A stretch of 64,000 bases of DNA from Allomuricauda sp. TY007 (GTDB lineage Bacteria; Bacteroidota; Bacteroidia; Flavobacteriales; Flavobacteriaceae): assembly GCF_010468565.1 (NCBI RefSeq), contig NZ_WUEG01000008.1, forward strand, positions 124,001-188,000, read 5' to 3'. Every line of letters begins with the position of its first letter. Position 1 is the first letter of the stretch. The position numbers and the translations under genes were made by a program. The notes under the pieces are model-generated. The model saw nothing but the letters and a program-made list of their open reading frames with translations. It had not been told where the DNA came from and ran no database searches. This document shows positions 42,884 through 51,607 of the stretch, piece after piece.

Positions 42884-44524
42884 CTATGCCAACATGGTAA
42901 CCGGGTTTTCCAAGTATGCCCTCAATGTTTGAAGGAATTGAGCACCGGTGGCGCCATCAACTGTTCTGTGATCGCAAGCCAAGGTAATCTTCATGGTGCT
43001 GCCTGGTACAATCTCTCCATTTTTCACTACTGGTTTATCCACAATAGCTCCAACGGACAAAATTGCTGAATTCGGCTGGTTGATGATGGAAGTGAATTCC
43101 AAGATACCGAACATTCCCAAGTTGGATACGGTAAAGGTGCTACCTTCCATTTCATCCGGCTTTATTTTCTTGTTTCTAGCTCTTCCTGCCAAATCTTTGA
43201 CCGCGGTTCCAAGTTGGGTCAAACTCAATTGGTCGGCAAATTTGATTACGGGAACCACAAGACCTTCATCTACGGCAACGGCCACTCCCATGTGAACATG
43301 ATGTTTGTACAACATGGAATCACCGTTCCAAGAGGTATTTACCTGCGGATGCTTTTTAAGGGCCATAGCACATGCTTTCAAAACCATATCGTTGAAAGAC
43401 ACTTTGGTATCGGGCAAATTGTTGATTTGTGCACGTGAAGCCTTTGCATTGTCCATATCCACCTCTATAGTAAGGTAATAGTGCGGTGCGGAGAATTTGG
43501 ATTCCCCCAAACGCTTGGCAATCACCTTACGCATGGTAGAGTTTTTAACCTCCTCTATGCTTTCTTCGCCAACAGGCAAAGCAACAGGTGCTACTGCAGG
43601 AGTTGCCTCTGTTTTATCCGCTGAAGGAGCTGATTTTGCAGCTGGCGTAAAGTTCTCTATGTCTTTTTTTACAATTCTTCCATTATCGCCTGTTCCTTTT
43701 ACATCTGCCAAGTTGATGCCTTTCTCTTCGGCAATCTTTTTGGCCAATGGCGAAGCAAAAATGCGCTGTCCATCTTGTGAAGTTGAAGCGGCCTCTTCTT
43801 TTTTGGAGGTTTCCTCAGCCTTTGGAGCTTCTTCTTTGGATGCTTCTTGCTTAGGAGCACTCTTGGAAGAACCTCCCGAAGCTTGTGCCTTTAATATGGC
43901 ATCAACATCGGTTCCTTCTGGGCCTATAATGGCCAATAGTGAATCTACAGGAGCTCCTTCGCCTTCTTGAATACCGATATGCAACAAGGTTCCGGAGTAG
44001 AACGATTCAAATTCCATGGTAGCTTTATCGGTCTCGATTTCAGCCAATATATCTCCTTCTTCCACTTCGTCGCCAACACTTTTTAACCAGCTGGCCACGG
44101 TTCCTTCTTCCATGGTATCGCTCAATCGCGGCATGGTCACGATTTCCACTCCTTCAGGGATATCGGCTGGCGCACTTGCCGGAGCTGAACTTTCCTCGGC
44201 CTCGGCTTCGGGTTCAGAAGCATCTTCTTCTTTCGCCGCCTCGGACGGACTACCAGAGCCGTTCAACAGACCGGAAATATCTTCTCCTTCCTCTCCAATT
44301 ATGGCCAAAAGTGAATCAACCGGGGCTCCTTCACCTTCCTGTATTCCGATATGGAGCAAAGTTCCTTCATGAAAAGATTCAAATTCCATGGTGGCTTTGT
44401 CCGTTTCGATTTCAGCCAATATATCTCCTTCTTCGACTTTGTCCCCTACGTTCTTGAGCCATTTTGCCACGGTTCCTTCTTCCATGGTATCGCTCAATCT
44501 AGGCATGTTGATTACTTCTGCCAT
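42884..44524 (-). CDS. pdhC: Pyruvate dehydrogenase complex dihydrolipoamide acetyltransferase (E2)
   Basis: 546 aa. Two tandem lipoyl domains (about 1-80 and 128-205), each with the ETDKATMEF lipoylation site, separated by Ala/Glu-rich linkers. A peripheral-subunit-binding domain follows (about 258-292, FASPLAKKIAEEKGINLADVKGTG), then the catalytic acetyltransferase domain (about 325-546) with DHRTVDGATGAQFL near the end. It transfers acetyl groups from E1 to CoA. The two lipoyl domains are nearly identical in DNA as well, suggesting recent duplication or conversion. It is translated with pdhA (4-base gap). E1-beta and E3 genes are elsewhere. Confidence 0.96.
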   Translation of the reverse strand: MAEVINMPRLSDTMEEGTVAKWLKNVGDKVEEGDILAEIETDKATMEFESFHEGTLLHIGIQEGEGAPVDSLLAIIGEEGEDISGLLNGSGSPSEAAKEEDASEPEAEAEESSAPASAPADIPEGVEIVTMPRLSDTMEEGTVASWLKSVGDEVEEGDILAEIETDKATMEFESFYSGTLLHIGIQEGEGAPVDSLLAIIGPEGTDVDAILKAQASGGSSKSAPKQEASKEEAPKAEETSKKEEAASTSQDGQRIFASPLAKKIAEEKGINLADVKGTGDNGRIVKKDIENFTPAAKSAPSADKTEATPAVAPVALPVGEESIEEVKNSTMRKVIAKRLGESKFSAPHYYLTIEVDMDNAKASRAQINNLPDTKVSFNDMVLKACAMALKKHPQVNTSWNGDSMLYKHHVHMGVAVAVDEGLVVPVIKFADQLSLTQLGTAVKDLAGRARNKKIKPDEMEGSTFTVSNLGMFGILEFTSIINQPNSAILSVGAIVDKPVVKNGEIVPGSTMKITLACDHRTVDGATGAQFLQTLRAYLENPVTMLA

Positions 44525-44528
44525 CTAA

Positions 44529-45527
44529 TTATAATTTATGTTGTAAAAATGGATAGTCTTCTTGCTCGTAAACGGTGTCGTACATTTGTTCTATTGGTGG
44601 GAAATCTGATTCTTCAGCAAATTTCTCGCACTCTTTTACCAAGTCCTTCACCTTTTTGTCGATTTTCTTGAGGTCGTCTTCAGATGCATATCCTTTCTCT
44701 AGGATAACATCTTTTACCTGAGTAATCGGATCTATCTTTTTATACTCTTCTACTTCTTCTTTTGTTCTGTAATGTTGGGCATCCGACATGGAATGTCCAC
44801 GATACCTATATGTCTTCATTTCCAAGAAAGTAGGTCCGCCTCCTGTTCTTGCTCGCTCAATGGCCTTGTCCATCTCTTTGGCAACAATCGCAGGATCCAT
44901 TCCATCTACGGGACCACATGGCATTTCATAACCGAGTCCCAACTTCCAGATATCGGTGGAGTGCGATGTACGGGCTACGGATGTTCCCATGGCATAACCG
45001 TTGTTCTCACAAATAAAAACTACGGGCAATTGCCACAGCATGGCCAAGTTGAAGGCTTCGTGAAGGGATCCTTGCCTTACGGCGCCATCACCCATATAAC
45101 AAAGGGTTACGGAATCCCTTTTAAAATATTTATCCGCAAATGCCAAACCGGCTCCCAAAGGAATTTGTCCCCCTACGATTCCGTGTCCACCATAAAAACG
45201 GTGCTCTTTGGAGAAAATATGCATAGAACCGCCCATACCTTTGGAGGTTCCTGTTACTTTTCCATAAAGTTCAGCCATCACTTTTCTTGGATCCACACCC
45301 ATACCTATCGGCTGAACGTGGTTTCGATAAGCGGTGATCATACGATCCTTTTCTAAGTCCATTGCATGCAATGCACCTGCTAGAACTGCTTCTTGACCAT
45401 TGTACAGGTGTAGAAAACCTCTAACTTTTTGCTGAATATATACGGCGGCAAGTTTATCCTCGAACTTTCTCCAGAAAAACATGTCCTCGTACCATTTAAG
45501 ATAAACTTCTTTGGTAATTTTTTTCAT
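44529..45527 (-). CDS. pdhA: Pyruvate dehydrogenase E1 component, alpha subunit
   Basis: 332 aa. Thiamine-diphosphate motif GDGAVRQGSLHEAFNLAMLWQLPVVFICENNGYAMGT (GDG to NN, about 156-192), YRGHSMSD near 240 and the substrate-region HLYNGQEAV near 37. It decarboxylates pyruvate together with the beta subunit, which must be encoded elsewhere. It heads the pdhA-pdhC operon, with a promoter candidate 43 bases upstream. The TPP cofactor links it loosely to the thiamine salvage operon 8 kb away. Confidence 0.96.
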   Translation of the reverse strand: MKKITKEVYLKWYEDMFFWRKFEDKLAAVYIQQKVRGFLHLYNGQEAVLAGALHAMDLEKDRMITAYRNHVQPIGMGVDPRKVMAELYGKVTGTSKGMGGSMHIFSKEHRFYGGHGIVGGQIPLGAGLAFADKYFKRDSVTLCYMGDGAVRQGSLHEAFNLAMLWQLPVVFICENNGYAMGTSVARTSHSTDIWKLGLGYEMPCGPVDGMDPAIVAKEMDKAIERARTGGGPTFLEMKTYRYRGHSMSDAQHYRTKEEVEEYKKIDPITQVKDVILEKGYASEDDLKKIDKKVKDLVKECEKFAEESDFPPIEQMYDTVYEQEDYPFLQHKL

Positions 45528-45549
45528 CTATAGTAGTATTAAATGAATT

Positions 45550-45577
45550 TCCCCTGTAGTAGGGAAGAGCAAAAATA
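45550..45577 (-). promoter_or_regulatory. Promoter -7 element and leader hairpin of pdhA-pdhC
   Basis: TATTTTTG (45577 to 45570, minus strand) fits TAnnTTTG. Immediately downstream the transcript would contain TTCCC-TACTACAG-GGGAA (45567 to 45550), a small hairpin before the ATG at 45527. Whether the hairpin regulates anything is unknown. Confidence 0.45.
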
Positions 45578-45608
45578 CATATATATCTGTTTTGGAAAAA
45601 GAATTGAA

Positions 45609-46100
45609 TTAAGAATCGCCCAAAAATGAGCTATTGAATGCCAAAGGCAAAATATCGGCCATGGAACTACATTTGTAAATCGGGCCTTTTTCCGACCTTA
45701 ACAACAACGAAATTGGAGTATTCTGTTTTTGTTCGTACTCCATAATGGATTGTCTACAATTGCCACATGGCGCCGCAGGGATATCTACCTCATGATTAGA
45801 TGAGGAAGCACTTACTGCAATGGTCTTTATGGCTACTCCTGGATATTTTGCGCCTGCATGGAAAATGGCCACGCGCTCGGCACAAAGGCCCGAAGGGTAA
45901 GATGCGTTTTCTTGGTTGTTACCAATGACCACTTCCCCATTTTCCAACAATACTGCCGCACCCACTTTGAACTTAGAATAGGGCGCATACGCATTCTCCC
46001 TGGCCTCAGCAGCGTCTTGTAACAATTTTTGGTCGTTTTGTGACAACTCTGTTTCATCCTCAAAAATGAGCAGTTCAAAACCAATTTTCTTTTTTTCCAT
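45609..46100 (-). CDS. cdd: Cytidine deaminase
   Basis: 163 aa. Zinc site: CAERVAIF (Cys ligand and catalytic Glu, near 76-83) and PCGNCRQSI (two Cys ligands, near 112-120), so three-Cys ligation as in the small tetrameric enzymes. AYAPYSKFKVGAA near 38-50 is the substrate loop. It deaminates cytidine and deoxycytidine to uridines in pyrimidine salvage. The start at 46100 gives a slightly longer N-terminus than in B. subtilis Cdd. It lies between porV and pdhA, an arrangement often seen in Flavobacteriaceae. Confidence 0.95.
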   Translation of the reverse strand: MEKKKIGFELLIFEDETELSQNDQKLLQDAAEARENAYAPYSKFKVGAAVLLENGEVVIGNNQENASYPSGLCAERVAIFHAGAKYPGVAIKTIAVSASSSNHEVDIPAAPCGNCRQSIMEYEQKQNTPISLLLRSEKGPIYKCSSMADILPLAFNSSFLGDS

Positions 46101-46125
46101 CTAAACTTGGGTGTATTCAAAAATA

Positions 46126-46154
46126 AAAAAACCTGCCCAAGGGACAGGTTTTTT
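46126..46154 (-). terminator. Rho-independent terminator of porV
   Basis: The stem AACCTG/CAGGTT with a CCC/GGG centre is flanked by A-runs and T-runs on both sides, so it could work in both directions; it sits 20 bases beyond the porV stop. Confidence 0.85.
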
Positions 46155-46174
46155 CCTATTTATTTTATGCTTTC

Positions 46175-47320
46175 TTAATCATTGTAAAATTCTTCTCCCA
46201 AGTTAAAAGTGAGCGAGAATCGCAAGGTGTTTTCCAGTGGGTTTCTAACCTGTGAGGTTGAGAACAAATAGGAAAGATCTATTTGCGCTGATTTAAACAT
46301 AAAGCCAGCTCCAAGCGTAAAGAACTTACGGGAACCTTTTTCTTCACTTTCGTTAAAGTAACCGCTCCGCAACATAAAAGCTTCTCTGAACCTATATTCG
46401 GCGCCAAGGGCCCATGTCACTTCTTTAAGTTCTTCCCCGAATCCATCCGGCGCATCACCGAAAGATTCAAAGACTCCCTTGAAAAATCCTATTTGCTGGT
46501 ATTCATTGTTATCATCCGAATCAATATCCCCATCTCCATCAAAATCTCTTGGTGTGGGCACCAAAAGTTTATTGAACTCTGTATTGATGGCCAGCACATT
46601 GTCTTGGTCGAAGATAAAATCAAATCCACCACCGAACTTTAGGTTGGTAGGCAAAAAGTTTTCCTGTCCGCCTTCATCATATTGTATGGAACCGCCCAAG
46701 TTGGATATATTAAACCCAGCTCTCCAACGTCCATCAAAATTACTGTAAGCTATTTCCGGAGATCGGTAAAAACCCGATACATCTACTGCAAAGGCATTGG
46801 CCGCCTGAGAATCTTGTATACCATCCTGAAACCTGAGATTGGAACTGATAAATCTACCTGCCACGGCCATGGAAAAGGTTTGGCTCAATTTTAAGGAATA
46901 AGAACCATCCAAGGCAAATTCGTTGGGCTTCACCAAAGTGGCCTGCTGATCAAATGTTTGCCTCAATTCAATCTCTCCCAGACCAAAATAACGGATACTA
47001 AAGGCGAAAGCACTCCTATCATTTAATTTATTGTAAAAGTTGGCATTTAATAAGGATACATCGTTTACAATGCTTTCCAAATACGGGGTATAGCTAACTC
47101 CAATACCCATTTTTTGAGTGGCGAATGCATATTTTGCAGCGTTCCATTGTTGGGAATACACATCAAAAGAAGTGGCAACGCCCATATCTCCCATACCAGA
47201 GGCCCGTGCATCGGCGGCAATCGTCAAAAATGGTACGGCTGTTGTAATGGCCCTTTCTTGCTGAGCGCTAAGTTGTGCTGCCATAAACAGGAAGGCAACC
47301 ACTATCAATAACTTTTTCAT
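46175..47320 (-). CDS. porV: Type IX secretion system outer-membrane protein PorV (LptO)
   Basis: 381 aa. Signal peptide MKKLLIVVAFLFMAAQLSA. The mature N-terminus carries the PorV hallmark TTAVPFLTIAADARASGMGDMGVAT, followed by a FadL-like beta barrel and a C-terminal strand ending LRFSLTFNLGEEFYND. PorV shuttles type IX cargo from the SprA translocon to the PorU sortase. Near residue 258 a loop reads DFDGDGDIDSDD, which resembles a calcium-binding dockerin or EF-hand loop. porU, usually directly upstream of porV in flavobacteria (from memory), is not here; the divergent gldJ gene begins 393 bases away. Confidence 0.93.
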   Translation of the reverse strand: MKKLLIVVAFLFMAAQLSAQQERAITTAVPFLTIAADARASGMGDMGVATSFDVYSQQWNAAKYAFATQKMGIGVSYTPYLESIVNDVSLLNANFYNKLNDRSAFAFSIRYFGLGEIELRQTFDQQATLVKPNEFALDGSYSLKLSQTFSMAVAGRFISSNLRFQDGIQDSQAANAFAVDVSGFYRSPEIAYSNFDGRWRAGFNISNLGGSIQYDEGGQENFLPTNLKFGGGFDFIFDQDNVLAINTEFNKLLVPTPRDFDGDGDIDSDDNNEYQQIGFFKGVFESFGDAPDGFGEELKEVTWALGAEYRFREAFMLRSGYFNESEEKGSRKFFTLGAGFMFKSAQIDLSYLFSTSQVRNPLENTLRFSLTFNLGEEFYND

Positions 47321-47713
47321 TCTAAAATTTTAGCATTTAGTGTAGTCTTGGTTCCAATAAAAAGTTTTGGAAGCAATACAAATTAAACGGTCTTTTGCCT
47401 AAATTCTTATATTGGAACACATATTTTTTAGAGTTAATCGTCCAAAACACTACTATTTTGGTTAAATGGTAAAATTAGGGTCGAACATCTTTCCCAAACC
47501 GTTAAAAGCCAATCATCTTATACTAATTTACCCCCTTCTCCGTTACAGAAGTGTAGCATGTACCAATTATCACATTGCTAGAAATATTTGATGAGCACAA
47601 AATATAATGGCAAAAACACCGTTTTAATGCCATTGAAGGATTTTAAAAATCAAAACAAGTCGAAGTTACTGAGGGCAAATAGCCCTGAGTTTTAAAGTAC
47701 TCAAGCCCAAATT
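47321..47713. promoter_or_regulatory. 393-bp divergent region between porV and gldJ
   Basis: No coding sequence is seen and no remnant of porU was recognised. It must carry the promoters of both T9SS/gliding genes, but no exact TAnnTTTG was found for either. Two hairpins lie in the presumed gldJ leader: AATGGCAAAA/TTTTAATGCCATT at 47606-47634 and AGGGC-AAATA-GCCCT at 47672-47686. Confidence 0.5.
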
Positions 47714-49363
47714 ATGAAAAAACACTTAATTAAAGTTGTACTTTCTTGCGCCGTAGTGATGGGAGGTTTTTCCAGTTGCAAAAATACCTCTTCATCCAAG
47801 AACGTCTCCAGAGCCACCGGTTGGAAAATTAATGCCAAAGAAGGGGGATTTCAATACAATTCGGATTTTAAGGAGCAAGAAACTCCTCCAGGAACCGTAT
47901 TTGTAGAGGGTGGAACGTTTACCAAAGGTAAGGTCCAAGACGATATTATGCACGATTGGAACAACACCCCGACCCAACAACACGTGCAATCCTTCTATAT
48001 GGATGAAACCGAAGTGACCAACGTAATGTACTTGGAGTACTTGGACTACCTCAAAGAAGTTTATCCTCCGGACAACCCCAATTACGCCAACATATACAAA
48101 GGCGCACTACCGGACACCTTGGTTTGGAGAAACCGATTGGGCTTTAACGAAACAATGACCAACAATTATCTAAGACACCCTGCCTATGCAGAATATCCCG
48201 TTGTGGGTGTCAATTGGGTGCAAGCCACCCAATATGCCGAATGGAGAACAGATAGGGTGAACGAAGTAATGCTGGAAAGAGAAGGGTATTTGGCCGAAGA
48301 TTCCAAATACAAAGTTCTAAACGGCGAAATTGAGGGCACTTTTAGTACCGAGGCTTATTTGAACAATCCAGAATCTGTTTATGGAGGCGAAATAGATTCC
48401 CTGCAAGGAAAACAAAAGAAAGATTCCATAAATGCATTTGCCAAAAGAAGCAGTGGTGTAATAATGCCCGCCTACAGGCTACCCACCGAAACCGAATGGG
48501 AATATGCCGCCCAAGCTCTTGTTGGAACCAGAGAATACAACAACTACAGAGGCAGGAAAAAATATCCATGGGAAGGTGATTACACCCGTAACGGACAACG
48601 AGTAGGTCGAGGAGATCAATTGGCCAACTTTAAACAAGGTAAAGGTGATTACGGCGGTATTGCCGGATGGTCCGACGATGGTGCCGATATTACCGGAGAA
48701 GTCAAATCTTACAAGCCCAACGATTTTGGACTTTACGACATGGCCGGAAACGTAAACGAATGGGTGGCCGATGTGTACCGTCCTATTGTTGATGATGAAA
48801 TAAGCGATTTCAATTACTACCGCGGAAACGTTTTCATGAAAAAAGCCATTGGCGAAGATGGAAAAGTCGAAATATTGAGAGATGAAATAGTTTATGATAC
48901 TTTGCCCAATGGTAAAATCGTGGCCATCAATCTTCCAGGAGAAATCAAGGAAGTTCCGGTTACCGAAGAGGAAACGTATTTAAGGACCAATTTTGACAAA
49001 AGTGACAACCGTGGTTTTAGAGATGGTGACCCAGGTTCCTCTAGATTCTTTAGCCGTTTTAGCGATGAAGAGGACAACCAAAGAATGTATGATGCGCCCA
49101 AACATTCTGTAGAACGAAACGAAGAAGGTGAATTGGTTCGACAGTATGATGAGTCAAACTTCAGAACCTCATTGATCAACAACGAAGTCCGTGTGTACAA
49201 AGGTGGATCATGGAGAGATCGAGCTTATTGGTTAGATCCTGCCCAGCGTAGATACTTGCCACAATATATGGCAACAGACGATATTGGCTTTAGATGCGCC
49301 ATGTCCAGAGTTGGGTCCAAATCCAGAACCAAAAAAACGGTACGCCATAAAAAAGCGAGATAA
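47714..49363 (+). CDS. gldJ: Gliding motility lipoprotein GldJ
   Basis: 549 aa. Lipoprotein signal with FSSC (Cys22). The protein has a formylglycine-generating-enzyme (sulfatase-modifying factor) fold: GTVFVEGGTFTKG near 60, FYMDETEVTNVMYLEYLDY near 93, PVVGVNWVQATQYAEWR near 155, YRLPTETEWEYAAQ near 254, MAGNVNEWVADVYRP near 343, and KGGSWRDRAYWLDPAQRRYLP with DDIGFRCA near 495-530. GldJ is essential for gliding and for stability of the type IX secretion motor proteins. It is divergent from porV, with a strong terminator behind it. The C-terminus is basic (KKTVRHKKAR). Confidence 0.95.
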   Translation: MKKHLIKVVLSCAVVMGGFSSCKNTSSSKNVSRATGWKINAKEGGFQYNSDFKEQETPPGTVFVEGGTFTKGKVQDDIMHDWNNTPTQQHVQSFYMDETEVTNVMYLEYLDYLKEVYPPDNPNYANIYKGALPDTLVWRNRLGFNETMTNNYLRHPAYAEYPVVGVNWVQATQYAEWRTDRVNEVMLEREGYLAEDSKYKVLNGEIEGTFSTEAYLNNPESVYGGEIDSLQGKQKKDSINAFAKRSSGVIMPAYRLPTETEWEYAAQALVGTREYNNYRGRKKYPWEGDYTRNGQRVGRGDQLANFKQGKGDYGGIAGWSDDGADITGEVKSYKPNDFGLYDMAGNVNEWVADVYRPIVDDEISDFNYYRGNVFMKKAIGEDGKVEILRDEIVYDTLPNGKIVAINLPGEIKEVPVTEEETYLRTNFDKSDNRGFRDGDPGSSRFFSRFSDEEDNQRMYDAPKHSVERNEEGELVRQYDESNFRTSLINNEVRVYKGGSWRDRAYWLDPAQRRYLPQYMATDDIGFRCAMSRVGSKSRTKKTVRHKKAR

Positions 49364-49388
49364 AAAACTTCTTGAGTATTTTAAAAAA

Positions 49389-49417
49389 CCCCGGCCAAAA
49401 GGTCGGGGCTTTTTTTT
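49389..49417 (+). terminator. Rho-independent terminator of gldJ
   Basis: The stem CCCCGGCC/GGTCGGGG with an AAAA loop is followed by eight T at 49410-49417. murF begins 12 bases later, so murF needs its own promoter or readthrough. Confidence 0.93.
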
Positions 49418-49428
49418 ATCTTCGATTT

Positions 49429-50703
49429 ATGACAATAAAAGAGTTGCATGCTCTATTTTTAGAGCACCCCACTATATGTACGGACACCCGGAAAATCACC
49501 GAAAACTGTCTGTTCTTTGCCTTAAAAGGGCCAAATTTTAATGGAAATGCCTTTGCACAAGAAGCTCTGAACAAAGGTGCAGCCTATGCCATTATTGATC
49601 AAAAAGAAATTAAAACTTCGGATAGACTGCTTCTAGTTGACGATGTTTTGGCCACCCTGCAACAGTTGTCCACCTACCACAGGAACCATTCCAAAGCAAA
49701 AGTAATATCGCTAACGGGAAGCAACGGGAAAACCACGACCAAGGAACTCATCAATGCAGTAATCTCAAAAAAATACAAGACCATAGCCACCAAGGGAAAC
49801 CTCAACAATCATATTGGGGTTCCTTTGACCCTTTTATCCATTAAGGAAGATACCGAAATCGCCATTGTGGAAATGGGTGCCAATCACAAGAAAGAAATTG
49901 AATCACTCTGCGGCATTGCCCAACCCGATTTTGGATACATTACCAACTTTGGCAAAGCCCATTTGGAAGGTTTTGGAAGCATTGAAGGAGTGATCCAAGG
50001 CAAAAGTGAGCTTTACGATTATCTTAAGGCCAACGATAAATACATCTTTTTAAATGCAGATGATGACGTTCAGAAAGAAAAATTAAGTACTTACACCAAA
50101 AAGATGGGCTTTAGCACGAGCGACCATCAATATTACAACATCAAATTTTCCGGGGTTCACCCTTATGTCTCATTAGAGGTAGAAGGAACACAAATACATA
50201 CACAATTGGTGGGCAAATACAACTTTCCCAATTGCTGCGCCGCCATTTTAATAGGAAAGTATTTTAATGTTCCTTTAAAAGATATTAAATCGGCCATTGA
50301 AGTGTATCAACCACAAAACAATCGCTCACAAATTTTGTCTAAAAATGGTTTCGATATTGTTCTGGATGCCTACAACGCCAACCCGACCAGCATGAAAGCT
50401 GCCTTGGAAAACTTTAGTTTAATGAAGTCCAAAAGAAAGACTCTGATCATTGGAGATATGTTCGAACTTGGCAATACGGCAGCCGAAGAGCATCAGGCCA
50501 TTGCAGATTTTGCAAAGGAATTGGATTTTGATGATGCCTATCTGGTGGGAGAAAATTTCTATGGCACCAATACTACATTGAAAAAGTTAAAATCGTTTGA
50601 TGAACTAAAAGAACATCTTTTGAAAAACCCTTTGGAAAAAGGAGCGCTTTTAATAAAAGGTTCTCGTGGGATGGCTTTGGAGCGGGCGTTGGATTTGCTG
50701 TAA
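49429..50703 (+). CDS. murF: UDP-N-acetylmuramoyl-tripeptide--D-alanyl-D-alanine ligase
   Basis: 424 aa from the ATG at 49429; an upstream frame extension would read through the gldJ terminator. N-terminal UDP-binding domain with CTDTRKITENCLFFALKG near 19-36, P-loop TGSNGKTTTKELI near 98-110, MGANHKKEIESLCGIAQPDFGYITNFGKAHLEGFGS near 150-185, and the C-terminal domain DAYNANPTSMKAAL near 315. It adds D-Ala-D-Ala to the peptidoglycan precursor in the cytosol using ATP. Unlike the Mpl-like gene at 10.6 kb, its P-loop is intact. Confidence 0.95.
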   Translation: MTIKELHALFLEHPTICTDTRKITENCLFFALKGPNFNGNAFAQEALNKGAAYAIIDQKEIKTSDRLLLVDDVLATLQQLSTYHRNHSKAKVISLTGSNGKTTTKELINAVISKKYKTIATKGNLNNHIGVPLTLLSIKEDTEIAIVEMGANHKKEIESLCGIAQPDFGYITNFGKAHLEGFGSIEGVIQGKSELYDYLKANDKYIFLNADDDVQKEKLSTYTKKMGFSTSDHQYYNIKFSGVHPYVSLEVEGTQIHTQLVGKYNFPNCCAAILIGKYFNVPLKDIKSAIEVYQPQNNRSQILSKNGFDIVLDAYNANPTSMKAALENFSLMKSKRKTLIIGDMFELGNTAAEEHQAIADFAKELDFDDAYLVGENFYGTNTTLKKLKSFDELKEHLLKNPLEKGALLIKGSRGMALERALDLL

Positions 50704-50723
50704 ACACATCGTTTATCTGAACT

Positions 50724-51017
50724 TTAAAGATGTTCAACAAAATTCATGCGTTTGCCCAAGACCCGGACAATAAAAATTTCATCAACACGATTAAATTGGA
50801 AGAAAATAACATGAGCCCTATAGCTGTAGTATTTTAAAGCACCTGCAATGGTCGACGCATCCTTTGCCAATTCAGGGCGTTCGGCAAGTTCTTCTAAAAA
50901 ACTTTCCAAATTCAACAGATACTTGGCGGCCTGATCAGGGCCAAAATACTTTATCCCATATTTATAGATACCGACTAAGTCATTTTGGGCCCTGGCAGAT
51001 AAATTATAATTCCCCAT
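50724..51017 (-). CDS. ParE/RelE-type toxin
   Basis: 97 aa from the ATG at 51017, inside the antitoxin end. ParE-fold pattern: YNLSARAQNDLVGIYKYGIKYFG near the start, AAKYLLNLESFLEELAERPELA near 30-55 and YRAHVIFFQFNRVDEIFIVRVLGKRM at the C-terminus. ParE toxins inhibit gyrase, while RelE relatives cut mRNA; the sequence resembles ParE more. It overlaps the antitoxin gene by 14 bases, as expected for a toxin-antitoxin operon. Confidence 0.9.
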   Translation of the reverse strand: MGNYNLSARAQNDLVGIYKYGIKYFGPDQAAKYLLNLESFLEELAERPELAKDASTIAGALKYYSYRAHVIFFQFNRVDEIFIVRVLGKRMNFVEHL

Positions 51018-51246
51018 TATCAACTTTTGTGATAATGTCACTTATTTTTAGATTACTTCTGCCACTTTGTAGACCATCGTCAATTGCGGTCTTAAGCTCT
51101 AAGAGCTTCATGTTCTCCTCCTGGTCCTTTCTTACCAAATACCTTATATATTCACTGTCATTGGTAAAATCACCTGATTGGACCCTAAGTTTTATCCAAC
51201 CATCTTGTTGGTTTGTAAAAGTGATTGATTTTCTGACTGTTTCCAT
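51004..51246 (-). CDS. ParD-type antitoxin
   Basis: 80 aa from the ATG at 51246. A ribbon-helix-helix N-terminus (TVRKSITFTNQQDGWIKLRVQSGDFTNDSEYIRYLVRKDQ) precedes a flexible, acidic C-terminal tail that would wrap the toxin. An upstream in-frame start at 51288 would run through the inverted repeat and is unlikely. It is the first gene of the pair and probably represses its own promoter through the inverted repeat just upstream. Confidence 0.9.
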   Translation of the reverse strand: METVRKSITFTNQQDGWIKLRVQSGDFTNDSEYIRYLVRKDQEENMKLLELKTAIDDGLQSGRSNLKISDIITKVDNGEL

Positions 51247-51259
51247 AATTTTATAGCTA

Positions 51260-51287
51260 TGGTGCAATATAACACTTTTTTGCACCA
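51260..51287 (-). promoter_or_regulatory. Candidate ParD operator (inverted repeat)
   Basis: TGGTGCAA (51260-51267) and TTGCACCA (51280-51287) are exact 8-bp inverted repeats with a 12-base spacer, ending 13 bases upstream of the antitoxin ATG. Confidence 0.6.
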
Positions 51288-51372
51288 CAGAATGCAGATG
51301 TCAGCTCTTTTAATTTTACAGTAGAGATTTTCTCTTCTTTACTATGTGGGACAGCAATTGTTTATTTGAACT

Positions 51373-51579
51373 TTATTTCGTTGAAACAAGAAGTTCCCGA
51401 ACATCCACGTCCAAAGCTTTTGCGATTTGAAATAGTGTTTCAACCCTTGGTTGCATATCATTCCTGCACCATTTTGAAATTGTTGTTCGGTTCATATCCA
51501 ATTCTTCCGCCAACCAATTATTGGTTTTTCCCTTCTCAGCCAAAACTGCTTTGATACGATTGAATACTTCTTTTTCCAT
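51373..51579 (-). CDS. XRE family helix-turn-helix regulator
   Basis: 68 aa from the ATG at 51579; the frame extends 11 codons upstream, but a -7 promoter element lies in that extension. It is a single HTH_3 domain: NRIKAVLAEKGKTNNWLAEELDMNRTTISKWCRNDMQP and IAKALDVDVRELL. It consists of little more than the DNA-binding domain. It lies upstream of the ParDE pair on the same strand (127 bp to the antitoxin ATG) but is not coupled to it. Targets unknown. Confidence 0.88.
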   Translation of the reverse strand: MEKEVFNRIKAVLAEKGKTNNWLAEELDMNRTTISKWCRNDMQPRVETLFQIAKALDVDVRELLVSTK

Positions 51580-51599
51580 GTTGGGAAGTTGTTCCGTAT

Positions 51600-51607
51600 C
51601 AAAAATA
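51600..51607 (-). promoter_or_regulatory. Promoter -7 element of the XRE regulator gene
   Basis: TATTTTTG on the minus strand fits TAnnTTTG, 20 bases upstream of the ATG at 51579; this argues against the longer start at 51612. Confidence 0.45.
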
